From the NCBI GenBank assembly GCA_019429185.1, contig JAHYJH010000001.1:1-64000 (forward strand): 64,000 nt of DNA, read 5' to 3'. The notes beneath the pieces are model-generated. The model had not been told where the DNA came from. It ran no database searches and was given only the letters and a program-made list of their open reading frames with translations. A program made the translations under genes and the position numbers. Of the stretch, positions 25,395 through 34,419 are shown piece after piece. The stretch is from Vicingaceae bacterium (GTDB lineage: Bacteria > Bacteroidota > Bacteroidia > Flavobacteriales_E > Vicingaceae). Position 1 is the first letter of the stretch. Each line of letters begins with the position of its first letter.

Positions 25395-26957
25395 ATGAGA
25401 TTATTATTTTTCCTTTTATTTGTAGTTCAATTTGCTTTTTCCCAAAAGCTACATTACGAATTACCTGAAAATGCAAGCAAAATGTATAACAATGGTAATT
25501 TCCTCAAAGCAAAAGAATTATACAGAGAATTATACAAAAAAAATCAAAAAAATTTAGAATATAAATTTCGTTTTGGAGTGAGTTTAATCAATACCTATGA
25601 ATGGGATGATGGAGTTGCGATGTTAGAACAAGTTTCTAAAAAAGTGGAAGCTCCAAAAGAAGTTTGGTTTCATTTAGGAAGAGGTTATCACCTAACCAAT
25701 AGATATGATTTAGCCATAAAAACATTAAAGAAATACATACAATTCAAAGATAATTCTTCTTTAACAGCACAAAGCAACAAAATAATCGAAATGTGCGAAA
25801 ATGCTAAAGAACTGGTTAAGAAACCATTGAATGTGTCTTTTGAAAACCTTGGTAAAAGTGTAAATTCGAAAGGAAAAGAATATTTGCCCTTTGTTTCACC
25901 AAATGAAGATCAGGTTATTTTTTCAACACGAAGAGAAGGCACAACAGGGAAAATTTATGACTTAGAAGGGTATTACACCGCTGATATTTATGTTTCATCT
26001 TTTAAAAGTACAAAATGGAGTAAAACTAGGAGTTATGGTTATCCCAATTCTTATGGAAATGAGCAAGTAGCTGGTTATTCTGAAAATGGAAAATATATTT
26101 TCTTTTATTTAGATAATCCTAAAGATAAAAACCAATTACATTTGGCTGAAAGAGGGAAAAAGTCCTTTGGAAAATCACAGAAAATAGAAAACAAACACAT
26201 TAATGAAAAAAGTTCAAAACAACCAACAGCAACAATTTCTAATGATGGTATGGCAATGATTTTTACAAGCGATAGAAGCGGAGGAAAAGGAGGCTTTGAT
26301 TTATACCTTGTAAAAAAACTACCTAATGGAAAATGGGCAGAGCCTACTAATTTAGGTGATGAAATTAATACCTCAGAAGATGAAAACTATCCTTATCTTA
26401 CTGATGATGGAAATACGCTCTATTTTGCATCAAAAGGGCATAAAAGCATTGGTGGATATGATATTTTTAAATCAGAATGGAATGAAGATAGTCAAAAATG
26501 GTCAACTCCTAAAAACTTAGGTTACCCAATAAATACTCCAGATGATAATATGAGTATATGCTTCACCGACAACAAAAAAATAGCCTATGTTTCTGCTTAT
26601 AGGAAAGATTCTGAAGGCGATTTAGACATTTATAGAGTGCATTTTAAAGATGATGATGAACAACTAACTACTGTAAAAGGAATTGTTTTTAGTAAAGACT
26701 CAACGGTTGTAAATTTTCCATTAACCATTGAAGCATTCAATGAAACAACAGGTGATTTACAAGGAATTTTTGAAGTTAATAAAACAAAAGGTTCTTATAT
26801 CATGATATTACCTCCAAATAAATATGTGTTGAAAATTGCAACACCAACGGGAGAAACTATTGAAAGAAAAATTTGGATAAAAGATGATAAAAGCTATAAA
26901 AATGAAATAGAACAAAATTTTATAATTGAAAAACTGAAACTACTAAATGAAAAATAA
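25395..26957 (+). CDS. TPR and PD40 (WD40-like) repeat exported protein
   Basis: The track begins at 25326 in a repeat-like stretch, but the ATG at 25395 gives a clean signal peptide, MRLLFFLLFVVQFAFSQ, and a 520-aa protein. Residues about 20-140 are TPR-like (NNGNFLKAKELYRELYKK, WFHLGRGYHLTNRYDLAIKTLKKY). A PD40 beta-propeller of 'tSDRsGGkGGfDLY' type repeats fills about 165-430. A small carboxypeptidase-regulatory-like domain follows. Compared with the OmpA-family protein at 60333, it shares TPR plus PD40 but has no OmpA domain. It is probably periplasmic or surface associated. It overlaps the next gene by 11 bp. Confidence 0.82.
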   Translation: MRLLFFLLFVVQFAFSQKLHYELPENASKMYNNGNFLKAKELYRELYKKNQKNLEYKFRFGVSLINTYEWDDGVAMLEQVSKKVEAPKEVWFHLGRGYHLTNRYDLAIKTLKKYIQFKDNSSLTAQSNKIIEMCENAKELVKKPLNVSFENLGKSVNSKGKEYLPFVSPNEDQVIFSTRREGTTGKIYDLEGYYTADIYVSSFKSTKWSKTRSYGYPNSYGNEQVAGYSENGKYIFFYLDNPKDKNQLHLAERGKKSFGKSQKIENKHINEKSSKQPTATISNDGMAMIFTSDRSGGKGGFDLYLVKKLPNGKWAEPTNLGDEINTSEDENYPYLTDDGNTLYFASKGHKSIGGYDIFKSEWNEDSQKWSTPKNLGYPINTPDDNMSICFTDNKKIAYVSAYRKDSEGDLDIYRVHFKDDDEQLTTVKGIVFSKDSTVVNFPLTIEAFNETTGDLQGIFEVNKTKGSYIMILPPNKYVLKIATPTGETIERKIWIKDDKSYKNEIEQNFIIEKLKLLNEK

Positions 26958-27657
26958 CGCAACCCAACATATTGAAATACTATTTGAAGACAACCACATT
27001 ATAGCCGTTAATAAAAAATCGGGAGATATTGTTCAAGGAGATAAAACAGGCGATAAACCATTGAGTGATTATGTGAAAGCATACATCAAAGAAGTTTACA
27101 ATAAACCCAGTGAAGTATTTTTGGGGACAGTTCATAGAATTGACAGACCAACAAGCGGCATTGTGCTTTTTGCAAAAACAAGCAAAGCATTAGCTCGATT
27201 AAATCAACTATTTCAGGATAAAGAAGTGCAGAAAACCTATTGGGCAATAGTTAAAAACAAACCAGCAAAAAATGAAGATACTCTTGTTCATTTTTTAATT
27301 AAAAATGAACAAAAAAATAAAGCAACAGCTAAATTAACTGATTTTAATGGAGCAAAAAGGGCTGAATTAACCTATAAAGTGATTCATCAATTTGAAAATT
27401 ATTTTTTATTAGAAATTCATCCAAAAACAGGCAGACATCATCAAATTAGAGTGCAGTTAGCATCAATAGGATGTCCAATTAAAGGAGATTTAAAATATGG
27501 TTCTCCTCGTTCAAACCCCGATGCATCCATAAGTTTACACGCTCGAAAAATAAATTTCATCCATCCAGTTAAAAATGAACCAGTAGAAATTATTGCTCCT
27601 GCTCCAAATGCCGATGGATTATGGCGAGAAGCTAATGAACTATTTGCTATAAAATAA
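26947..27657 (+). CDS. RluA-family 23S rRNA/tRNA pseudouridine synthase
   Basis: A 236-aa enzyme that isomerises uridine to pseudouridine in structured RNA. The catalytic Asp is D66 in TVHRIDRPTSGI, the RluA-family signature. The segment PKTGRHHQIRVQLASIGCPIKGDLKYG is also diagnostic. There is no S4 domain at the N-terminus, so it belongs to the short RluA/RluC-like group that lacks it; the target base cannot be told. It starts inside the last codons of the PD40 gene (11-bp overlap). Confidence 0.9.
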   Translation: MKNNATQHIEILFEDNHIIAVNKKSGDIVQGDKTGDKPLSDYVKAYIKEVYNKPSEVFLGTVHRIDRPTSGIVLFAKTSKALARLNQLFQDKEVQKTYWAIVKNKPAKNEDTLVHFLIKNEQKNKATAKLTDFNGAKRAELTYKVIHQFENYFLLEIHPKTGRHHQIRVQLASIGCPIKGDLKYGSPRSNPDASISLHARKINFIHPVKNEPVEIIAPAPNADGLWREANELFAIK

Positions 27658-27707
27658 TTTATCTTAGGAAATCAATTTTAAACAGTATTATTTTAGTTAA
27701 AATTTTA

Positions 27708-27736
27708 TTGTATTAACACTATTAATTGTATCTTTA
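27708..27736 (+). promoter_or_regulatory. Candidate promoter of the esterase gene
   Basis: TTG at 27708-27710 is followed after 18 bp by TATCTTTA at 27729-27736, one base from the TAnnTTTG consensus. The ATG at 27766 lies 29 bp further on. Confidence 0.4.
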
Positions 27737-27765
27737 AACTTAATTATTAATTAAAAAATTATTTT

Positions 27766-29022
27766 ATGAAAAAAATTTACCTTCTATTGGGTTTGATATC
27801 CATAATATCTATTCAGTTAATGGCTCAATGCAACAGCCGATATCAAACCAATATTTTTACTAATGTTGATGTAACTACCGTTCAATATGGCAGTAATATG
27901 AACTTAAATAATGCAAATGTTGATTTGTATATGGATATTTATCAACCTCAAGGTGATGTTGAAACCAATCGTCCGTTAGTTATTTTTGCACATGGAGGCT
28001 CTTTTTCTGGAGGCTCAAGAAATTCACCTGAAATTGTTTTTATGGCAACTGAATTAGCCAAAAAGGGATATGTATGTGCTTCTATATCTTATCGATTGGC
28101 TCCAAGTGCCTTTTCATTGATAGCAGAAGAAACAACCATTAAAGTTGTTTTTATGGCAATTCAAGATGGCAAAGCTGCAATTCGATTTTTTAAACAAGAT
28201 GCAGCTAATGCAAATACATATAAAATTAATCCTGAACAAATTTTTATGGGAGGAACTTCTGCAGGAGGTATTTTAGCTTATAATTTAGCTTATGGAGATA
28301 CAATCACTAAATTAAGTTCACAATGGCAAACATGGGTAAACCAAGTTGGTGGAATTGAAGGCAATAGTGGTAATCCAGGATATTGTTCAAGAGTAAATGG
28401 AACTTTTGGATTTGCTGGGGGCGTTGCAGATACAGTTTGGATAAATGACAACGATGTACCTTTATATGCCACTCATTCTTATGATGATCAAACTGTTAAA
28501 TTTGGATATGGAAAACCATTAAATGGATTTACTCCTGTTTTTCTTTATGGAAGTGGTCCTATTAATATTCGTATGGACAATTTAAATACGTATAATGAAT
28601 TAGATGATTATGCTGGTTCAGACCATCCTCCTTTTGTTAATTCTACTCCAATTCTTAATACAACTAACGATAATTTAACAACCTTTCTTTTTAATATTTT
28701 AGATTGCAATCCATCCAATTTCAAAAAACCGAATCAAAAAGATTGTAGCACATTTACAGTAGGAATAGCTGAAAATAAATTAACTTCTACTTTTTCTGCT
28801 TATCCAAATCCAGCAGAAGATTTTATAACGATTGATTTATCAGAAAATCTAACAGAAATTGTAAAGATTTCAGTAATTAATTCTGTTGGTCAGCTTGTTA
28901 TTTCTGAGCAAACTCAAAACCGTTTTCATAAGTTAGACTTGCTTCATCTTCCAAAAGGAGCTTATGTTGTTCAGGTAATAGGTTCAAAAAAATACACGAA
29001 TAAATTGATTATTAAGAAGTAA
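27766..29022 (+). CDS. T9SS-exported alpha/beta-hydrolase (carboxylesterase-like)
   Basis: A 418-aa secreted esterase-like protein with signal peptide MKKIYLLLGLISIISIQLMAQ. The oxyanion-hole motif is FAHGGSFSGGS near residue 70. The nucleophile is the Ser of MGGTSAGG near residue 168. The Asp of THSYDDQTV and the His of AGSDHPPF near residue 287 complete a plausible triad. A T9SS type A sorting domain (SAYPNPAEDFITIDL ... LPKGAYVVQVIGSKKYTNKLIIKK) closes the protein, so it should be exported across the outer membrane and anchored or released. The substrate is unknown. Confidence 0.88.
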   Translation: MKKIYLLLGLISIISIQLMAQCNSRYQTNIFTNVDVTTVQYGSNMNLNNANVDLYMDIYQPQGDVETNRPLVIFAHGGSFSGGSRNSPEIVFMATELAKKGYVCASISYRLAPSAFSLIAEETTIKVVFMAIQDGKAAIRFFKQDAANANTYKINPEQIFMGGTSAGGILAYNLAYGDTITKLSSQWQTWVNQVGGIEGNSGNPGYCSRVNGTFGFAGGVADTVWINDNDVPLYATHSYDDQTVKFGYGKPLNGFTPVFLYGSGPINIRMDNLNTYNELDDYAGSDHPPFVNSTPILNTTNDNLTTFLFNILDCNPSNFKKPNQKDCSTFTVGIAENKLTSTFSAYPNPAEDFITIDLSENLTEIVKISVINSVGQLVISEQTQNRFHKLDLLHLPKGAYVVQVIGSKKYTNKLIIKK

Positions 29023-29068
29023 TACCATTTTAACTTTTTAATGCCGCTTAGGTATTTCCTAAAGTATA

Positions 29069-29125
29069 ATGCCGATGTAGATTTTAAGGAGCTTTTATGC
29101 TACATTTAAAATCACATCGATATAA
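29069..29125. repeat. Long imperfect hairpin
   Basis: CGATGTAGATTTTAA and TTTAAAATCACATCG pair with one bulged base around a 27-nt loop. It lies between the esterase stop codon and the terminator; REP-like. Confidence 0.5.
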
Positions 29126-29136
29126 GAAATTTAGAT

Positions 29137-29173
29137 AAAAAAAGCCTTGAATTTTTAATTTCAAGGCTTTTTT
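29137..29173. terminator. Bidirectional terminator between convergent genes
   Basis: AAAAAAAGCCTTGAA (29137-29151) and TTCAAGGCTTTTTT (29160-29173) make a strong stem with A and T runs on both sides, serving the esterase gene on the plus strand and the S74 protein gene on the minus strand. Confidence 0.85.
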
Positions 29174-29219
29174 ATTAAGTTAGGATGAGTTAGTAAAATT
29201 TCTATAAACTTCCTAAACC

Positions 29220-32200
29220 TTACTTTTTCACCATTTTTTTGGTAGCAATGAGTTTGCCATCAGCAATAAGCGAATAAGTATAAATCCCTTTTTCAAGGTT
29301 TTCGCCATATACAGTAAGTGTTCCATTACCACGCTCGTTGATGTTTACTTCATTGATGATACGTCCGTTCATATCATAGAACAACATTTTAGCATTCAAC
29401 ACATCCTCAGGTAGCACATAGTTAATTTGTGTACTTTCCGCAAAAGGATTTGGAAGATTTTGCTGAAGAATGATTGCGTTTATGTTTTCTAATTTAACGC
29501 TTTGGGTTGTTCTGTCATTATTGGACTCGTTATTCATTGTTCTATTGTTTCCAGTACAAATATTGGCACTTTCTATACAAGCTTCTAAATAAGCCAATCT
29601 TGCTTCAAGGTTATTGATAATAGAATCTTTTGCTATAATTTTATCATCCAATTCTTTCACACTTTCAACCAAAAGAGGAGCAACACGATCATAATTTACG
29701 TGTACTAAATTAGAATCATCAACAAAAGTTAACAAAGGTTCTACGGCAGCAACTTCCTGAGCAATAAAACCAATGTGTTCTAAACTATCCAACTCCATGT
29801 TGTTTTGAGCAGAAGTACTCCAAGCGTAAGAAACGCCACGCATTTGTTTTACTTTTGCCAACGAACCATTTAATGTTTGCACGTTGGTTTTTACTGTTTG
29901 GTCGGATAAAGTAGATTTATCAATTTTTGCATTAATTTCATTCACAGCCTGAACTGTAATAGGAATTAACGAGTTGTAGTTTAATGATTTATAATCAACA
30001 GCAGGATAAATGATGTTTCCTAAACTATCTAATTTTTCAGGCATATGTGATTGATGTATTAATTCGGGCAATACCTGTTCTACTTCTTGAGCGATAAAAC
30101 CATATTGCAATCTTTCTTCAAAATTAAATTGAGGGAAATTGGCAGTATCCATTTGGTAAGTATGTGGTCTTAGTTTTCTTAAAATATCTGTTGCACCTTT
30201 AATATTTTCAACATCGGTTTTAAACATTTGGTCGGAGATTAGAACACCATTAATAATTTCTACATTACCGTTAAAAAAACCAGCTCTATTTGTAGCAGAA
30301 CCTCCAGAAGCACTAGCATAGATTCCATAACTATTAACAGTAGTACCTGCTGACATAAACAAACCTGCAATGTTTTGATTAGATGGTGTAAAAGCTGAAA
30401 AAGCGATGCCTTGAACTCCAGTATTTGTAGAAGTGGCATTACTTGCCTGAGAGATGATGCCTTGATTTGCACCAGAAGGACCGTTAGCAAGAAAATCACC
30501 AGCAGTTGAACTAGCAGAAATGTTTGATATGGAGTTAATAACTCTTGCCCTAACACCAATATTAATTGTTGAGTTTCTAGCTCTAAATTCACCACCGATA
30601 TTTGTTGTTTTTAATGTGGGATCCTGAATACCTATCGCTTCAGCAAAAATTCCACGAAAAGTTAAGAAAGGTACACTAGCAACATCTTCGTTTGAAAAAC
30701 CACCAGCAATGGTATTTACTCCAACGAGAGCTCCTGCATTTTGATAACTATTAAATTTAGCAGGTAATATAGTTGAACAAGGTGTACCTACAGAAACACT
30801 ATTCGTATTAGGCAAGCCATTTCCACTAAAATAATAGTTAAAGTTGTTTAAAGGTACTTCATAACTACCTATTAAAGGATTTTGAGGGTCGGAACAATAA
30901 TTACCAACACCACCACCAAAATCACTAATAGACCTCCAATGCACCCGATTATGGTCGTTGCTGTCAATAACCAATACTTGCAATAAGGTAGTATCTTCGG
31001 TTACGTGTCTGATTCTCAAATCTCCATCAATATCTAATTTAGCATCTACCACATCGGCAGGAGCGGTGTTGGGTCCCGTAGGAGAGAAATTACCTATGCC
31101 CATCATACCATAATTTGGAGTTGGAAGTGTGCTGGCTTTTTTTGGGTCGAAACGAGCTACTTCTAACCCACTGGCTACAGCTCCACCATTCGGATTAGAT
31201 GAGGCTAAATTTTCAGTAAAAATAAATCGTAGGTTATCAAGTGAGTCGCTACCCCAGTTTACAACAGCATCTTGAGTTGATCCTTCATTTTTTAAGCCAA
31301 CATATATGTTGTCGATATCATCACTTGTAAAAGTACCTACATTCATCCAATCCCTCCAACCATCGTTGTTTGTATTTACGGTATTATGCCCCAAATGCAA
31401 TAAACTTAATGGGCGAGTAATTGGATTGTTAGGGTCAAGGCTAATGGCTACTCGAGTAATCTCGCCATTTAAACCAGCAGGATTGTTTACACCATAACCA
31501 CCACTTGCCAAATTGGTTGGTGCCGAAATGGAGGTAATACGCATACGCTCTAAGGTGTTACCTGTTGCAATGTTTATGTTGTTGGTGTTGACATCGGTAG
31601 AAAACAATAAATGTCTGGTTTCTTGGTTATACATCAAGGCATTTCCATTCATAAAAGGATTTTGTTCACCTCTAATTCCTATTCTTAATCCATCATTAAC
31701 TGTTTCTTCTGTTCCTGTGTTTATTAAATCATCTCTATTGGTATATTGCGTATAAACCGAGCGTAATTTCATTAAACTAAGATGTTGTAAAGAAGCTGGT
31801 CTTACATAGTTGGGATTGGATTGAACTACACCAAATACGGGTCCTAAACCAAAATCTCCTGAACCAGTAAACCGAGCAAGATGACGACCATCTAAATCGT
31901 TATAAACATCAAAATCATCGTCAATAGTTGTGTTCCCATTTCCAGTAACTGTAAAACGAAAAACAATATCATCTGGACCAAAACTTGCTAGAGGGTCATT
32001 GCTCATATTAATAACCATCTCGTTGATGTTTCCAGGTGGAAAAACAGAGCGTAGCCCAACATAACCCAAATCTATTTGGTCGCTAAAAGTTATCCCTGTT
32101 CGCATCCACGGACGATAACCTCCTGCAAATACAAAAGAATTGAAACCAGTTCTACCGTTTAAGTGTAACAAAGAGAAAGGACCTCTTTGATCCCAAAGAC

Positions 32201-32819
32201 CAGGGTTTAAACCTCCTTGGGAGGGATTTCCAATTCCTACAAAACCATTTGTTGGCACATTATATCCATCAAGAGTAACAGTTCGGTCAGCATTAACATG
32301 GATGCGTTCTCTGTTTGTAGTAAAAAACTTCATAGGGGTATTTTCTCTGTTTCGAAGCTGAGCAAATGTTGAAAACGGAATAGTGGAACTGGAAGAGTAG
32401 CCTACTTCAAAACCATCATTGGCATTAAAACCTGTTGAAAGGTCGGTGTATTTAGTTGTAGTATTAACCAACCCTAATGTTGGCTCTGTTTGATGTAAAT
32501 GTAGGCGAGCTGTTGGCGTGAAACCAAGAGGTAGGTCATTTCCCATAGCTATTCTTCCATCGGTATTTAGTGGTCCATTTCCGAAAACGGTCATTCTGTT
32601 TATCCCATTCGTATAAGTATAAATTGGGCTGTTCCACATTGTGCCGAAGATGTTGTTGGTACCAGCAAAACCAATGGGATTATTGCCACCTCTATACCAT
32701 GCACTCTGTGAAGTTTGACTTGTATTGTTAATATTTGGAGGAGGTGTTCCTGTTGGAGGTTGAGCATAAGAATAACTACTTATAAGTAGTAAACCTAAAA
32801 GAATTTTTAAATTTTTCAT
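29220..32819 (-). CDS. Large exported fibre-like protein: two S74 chaperone domains plus T9SS type A sorting domain
   Basis: A 1199-aa protein with signal peptide MKNLKILLGLLLISSYSYAQ. The long N-terminal part consists of repeated LHL-x(n)-GFN-like and GNGNTTIDDD segments typical of Bacteroidota proteins resembling phage tail fibres. Near residue 860, LISDQMFKTDVENIKGA begins a Peptidase_S74 / intramolecular chaperone of endosialidase domain, with YGFIAQEVEQVLPELI. A second, more divergent copy begins near 970 (LSDQTVKTNVQTL ... HIGFIAQEVAAVEPLL). A coiled-coil (DKIIAKDSIINNLEARLAYLEACI) follows, and then a type A sorting domain (LQQNLPNPFAESTQINYVLPE ... KKMVKK). It probably forms a trimeric surface fibre. 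Ligand unknown. Confidence 0.85.
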   Translation of the reverse strand: MKNLKILLGLLLISSYSYAQPPTGTPPPNINNTSQTSQSAWYRGGNNPIGFAGTNNIFGTMWNSPIYTYTNGINRMTVFGNGPLNTDGRIAMGNDLPLGFTPTARLHLHQTEPTLGLVNTTTKYTDLSTGFNANDGFEVGYSSSSTIPFSTFAQLRNRENTPMKFFTTNRERIHVNADRTVTLDGYNVPTNGFVGIGNPSQGGLNPGLWDQRGPFSLLHLNGRTGFNSFVFAGGYRPWMRTGITFSDQIDLGYVGLRSVFPPGNINEMVINMSNDPLASFGPDDIVFRFTVTGNGNTTIDDDFDVYNDLDGRHLARFTGSGDFGLGPVFGVVQSNPNYVRPASLQHLSLMKLRSVYTQYTNRDDLINTGTEETVNDGLRIGIRGEQNPFMNGNALMYNQETRHLLFSTDVNTNNINIATGNTLERMRITSISAPTNLASGGYGVNNPAGLNGEITRVAISLDPNNPITRPLSLLHLGHNTVNTNNDGWRDWMNVGTFTSDDIDNIYVGLKNEGSTQDAVVNWGSDSLDNLRFIFTENLASSNPNGGAVASGLEVARFDPKKASTLPTPNYGMMGIGNFSPTGPNTAPADVVDAKLDIDGDLRIRHVTEDTTLLQVLVIDSNDHNRVHWRSISDFGGGVGNYCSDPQNPLIGSYEVPLNNFNYYFSGNGLPNTNSVSVGTPCSTILPAKFNSYQNAGALVGVNTIAGGFSNEDVASVPFLTFRGIFAEAIGIQDPTLKTTNIGGEFRARNSTINIGVRARVINSISNISASSTAGDFLANGPSGANQGIISQASNATSTNTGVQGIAFSAFTPSNQNIAGLFMSAGTTVNSYGIYASASGGSATNRAGFFNGNVEIINGVLISDQMFKTDVENIKGATDILRKLRPHTYQMDTANFPQFNFEERLQYGFIAQEVEQVLPELIHQSHMPEKLDSLGNIIYPAVDYKSLNYNSLIPITVQAVNEINAKIDKSTLSDQTVKTNVQTLNGSLAKVKQMRGVSYAWSTSAQNNMELDSLEHIGFIAQEVAAVEPLLTFVDDSNLVHVNYDRVAPLLVESVKELDDKIIAKDSIINNLEARLAYLEACIESANICTGNNRTMNNESNNDRTTQSVKLENINAIILQQNLPNPFAESTQINYVLPEDVLNAKMLFYDMNGRIINEVNINERGNGTLTVYGENLEKGIYTYSLIADGKLIATKKMVKK

Positions 32820-32834
32820 GTTGTTAAAGTTTAA

Positions 32835-33869
32835 TTACCTTAACAATTGTATAAAACCTTTATATGTATTTTCTTTTGTTGTGATAATGTAATAGTAAGT
32901 TCCTTCTGAGGCTATATTTCCACTTGTGGTTTTACCATCCCAAAAAGATTCATTATTGTTGCTTTCAAATAGTTTTTGCCCCCAACGATTATATATTTCT
33001 ACTTTCTCATAAGGGAAATTCAATACAAATAAGTCATTCATCCCATCAGCATTTGGAGTAAAAATATTTGGAATTATTACTTCAAATTCTACTTCAACTA
33101 ATTCAACTCCATCTACATAATAATAACTCATCGGAGCTACAAGAATGCTGTCAGGTGAAGTGTTTAGTGTATCATTCGTAAAAAGAAATGTGGTATCTAC
33201 AAAATAGCCAATAGTTAAAAATTGTTCATTTCCATCAGCTACAAATTCTCCCTCAATTTTTATCCAATTTAAGGTGTCTGTTAAAAATCCACTAGTATTA
33301 ATAACTTGTGGTTGGTCAACAATAGCAGCATACGTATTGGAATTAAAATCATTTGCACTAAATAATGCACCAATTTTTGAAACAGTGTATCCCACAAAAG
33401 GTGTTACTACGTAAAAAGATAAACGATAATTTTTGCCTGTTTCTAATGGATTTATTAACTTAGTTTGTAAGTATTCTCTATAATGAGTTCCAAAAGTTGC
33501 ATCAAATGCCAAAAAACCACAATACCCATTTCCATTTAAAGGTTGTTGATAACCTAATAGATTTTGAGGTACACCAGCAAATTGCCAAGTTGTAGCATTA
33601 TTGCACACATTAAAATAGTCAGAAGTCCCCAACTTAGTTGGAGCAGTCCAACCCGTGCAATGTTCTATTTGTAAATCACCAGGGGTAGATATATTTGTCG
33701 GACACGTATCATAAATTTCAAAATCGCCATTAAAAACGAGGTTTTGGGCGGAGGAAATGTTAAATGTTAAATTTTGAATTATAAATAAAAGAAAAAATTT
33801 AATAAAAGGTTTATACTCCCGAGTTTTCGGGAACTGAACACATAACAATATGTTTTTAAAGTTCAGCAA
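32835..33869 (-). CDS. Exported protein with T9SS type B (gliding-motility type) sorting domain
   Basis: A 344-aa protein. The mature part opens with NLVFNGDFEIYDTCP and continues with HCTGWTAPTKLGTSDYFNVC, which is a common N-terminal domain in Bacteroidota surface proteins and probably a jelly-roll. The C-terminus is a clear type B domain (IPNIFTPNADGMNDLFVL ... VEIYNRWGQKLFESNN ... GTYYYIITTKENTYKGFIQLLR). The start is problematic: no in-frame ATG precedes the signal-peptide-like segment, and the ORF begins at TTG (33869). A TCCCGA-GTTT-TCGGGA palindrome sits inside the presumed signal-peptide region. It lies 15 bp upstream of the S74 gene and may form an operon with it. Confidence 0.75.
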   Translation of the reverse strand: MLNFKNILLCVQFPKTREYKPFIKFFLLFIIQNLTFNISSAQNLVFNGDFEIYDTCPTNISTPGDLQIEHCTGWTAPTKLGTSDYFNVCNNATTWQFAGVPQNLLGYQQPLNGNGYCGFLAFDATFGTHYREYLQTKLINPLETGKNYRLSFYVVTPFVGYTVSKIGALFSANDFNSNTYAAIVDQPQVINTSGFLTDTLNWIKIEGEFVADGNEQFLTIGYFVDTTFLFTNDTLNTSPDSILVAPMSYYYVDGVELVEVEFEVIIPNIFTPNADGMNDLFVLNFPYEKVEIYNRWGQKLFESNNNESFWDGKTTSGNIASEGTYYYIITTKENTYKGFIQLLR

Positions 33870-34056
33870 TTGTTAAAAGTTTGGTTTAAATAATTAAAGT
33901 TAGTTACGCTTATTATTTATAAACTCAAAAATAAGCAAAAAAGTTGCTTTTGGTTTTGCTTGGCAAAAGGATAAAGCAATAAAAGGTTGGACTATCTAAT
34001 CATAGGCAGCCCTCCTAAACTTATTAAATGAACTAATAAAAAGTGTGTAAGATTTA

Positions 34057-34084
34057 CTCTCTCTCTCTCTCTCTCTCTCTCTCT
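34057..34084. repeat. (CT)14 dinucleotide microsatellite
   Basis: Fourteen uninterrupted CT units, about 190 bp upstream of the start of the type B sorting-domain gene on the minus strand. Tracts this long are usually unstable in length. Confidence 0.95.
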
Positions 34085-34270
34085 ACGGCTGTAAGAGTTG
34101 TAGCGTTTTGGTGGGTGTTATGAATTAAAAGTTGAAACATAAGAAAAGTAATTTTAATGTGGCTAAGATAAAAACAAAAAATTAAAAAACAAAATTAATT
34201 TACTGGTAATTAGTGGTCTAGGTGCTTTTACTTAGGTGTGCTACGTAGTTTTACGCAAAGGGTATTTTTT

Positions 34271-34390
34271 GTCAGTTCGAGTAGGTTCAACGGAGCTTTA
34301 GCGGAGTTGAATCGTATCGAGAACAGTTATTTAGTTATAAAACTATCAACTTCTCGATACGCCCTCATGCTTCGGACTACTCGAAGTGAC
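34271..34390. repeat. REP-like nested inverted repeat
   Basis: Outer arms GTCAGTTCGAGTA (34271-34283) and TACTCGAAGTGAC (34378-34390) differ at one position. Inner arms CGTATCGAGAA (34313-34323) and TTCTCGATACG (34351-34361) are perfect complements. I recognise this 'TGTCA-TTCGAG' form as a frequent Bacteroidota intergenic repeat. Confidence 0.8.
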
Positions 34391-34419
34391 AGTTTTTTTG
34401 AGTTTTTAGTTTACTTACT

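Larger units (their letters stand above)
33870..34419. other. Intergenic space with microsatellite and REP-like element
   Basis: 550 bp between two minus-strand genes. It holds a (CT)14 tract at 34057-34084 and a nested inverted repeat at 34271-34390. No gene; the plus-strand ORF at 34238 is only the repeat read in frame. Confidence 0.7.

Noticed and set aside
29069-29125. Riboswitch-like hairpin downstream of the esterase
   Set aside because: It lies between convergent genes near a terminator and not upstream of any gene; REP-like.
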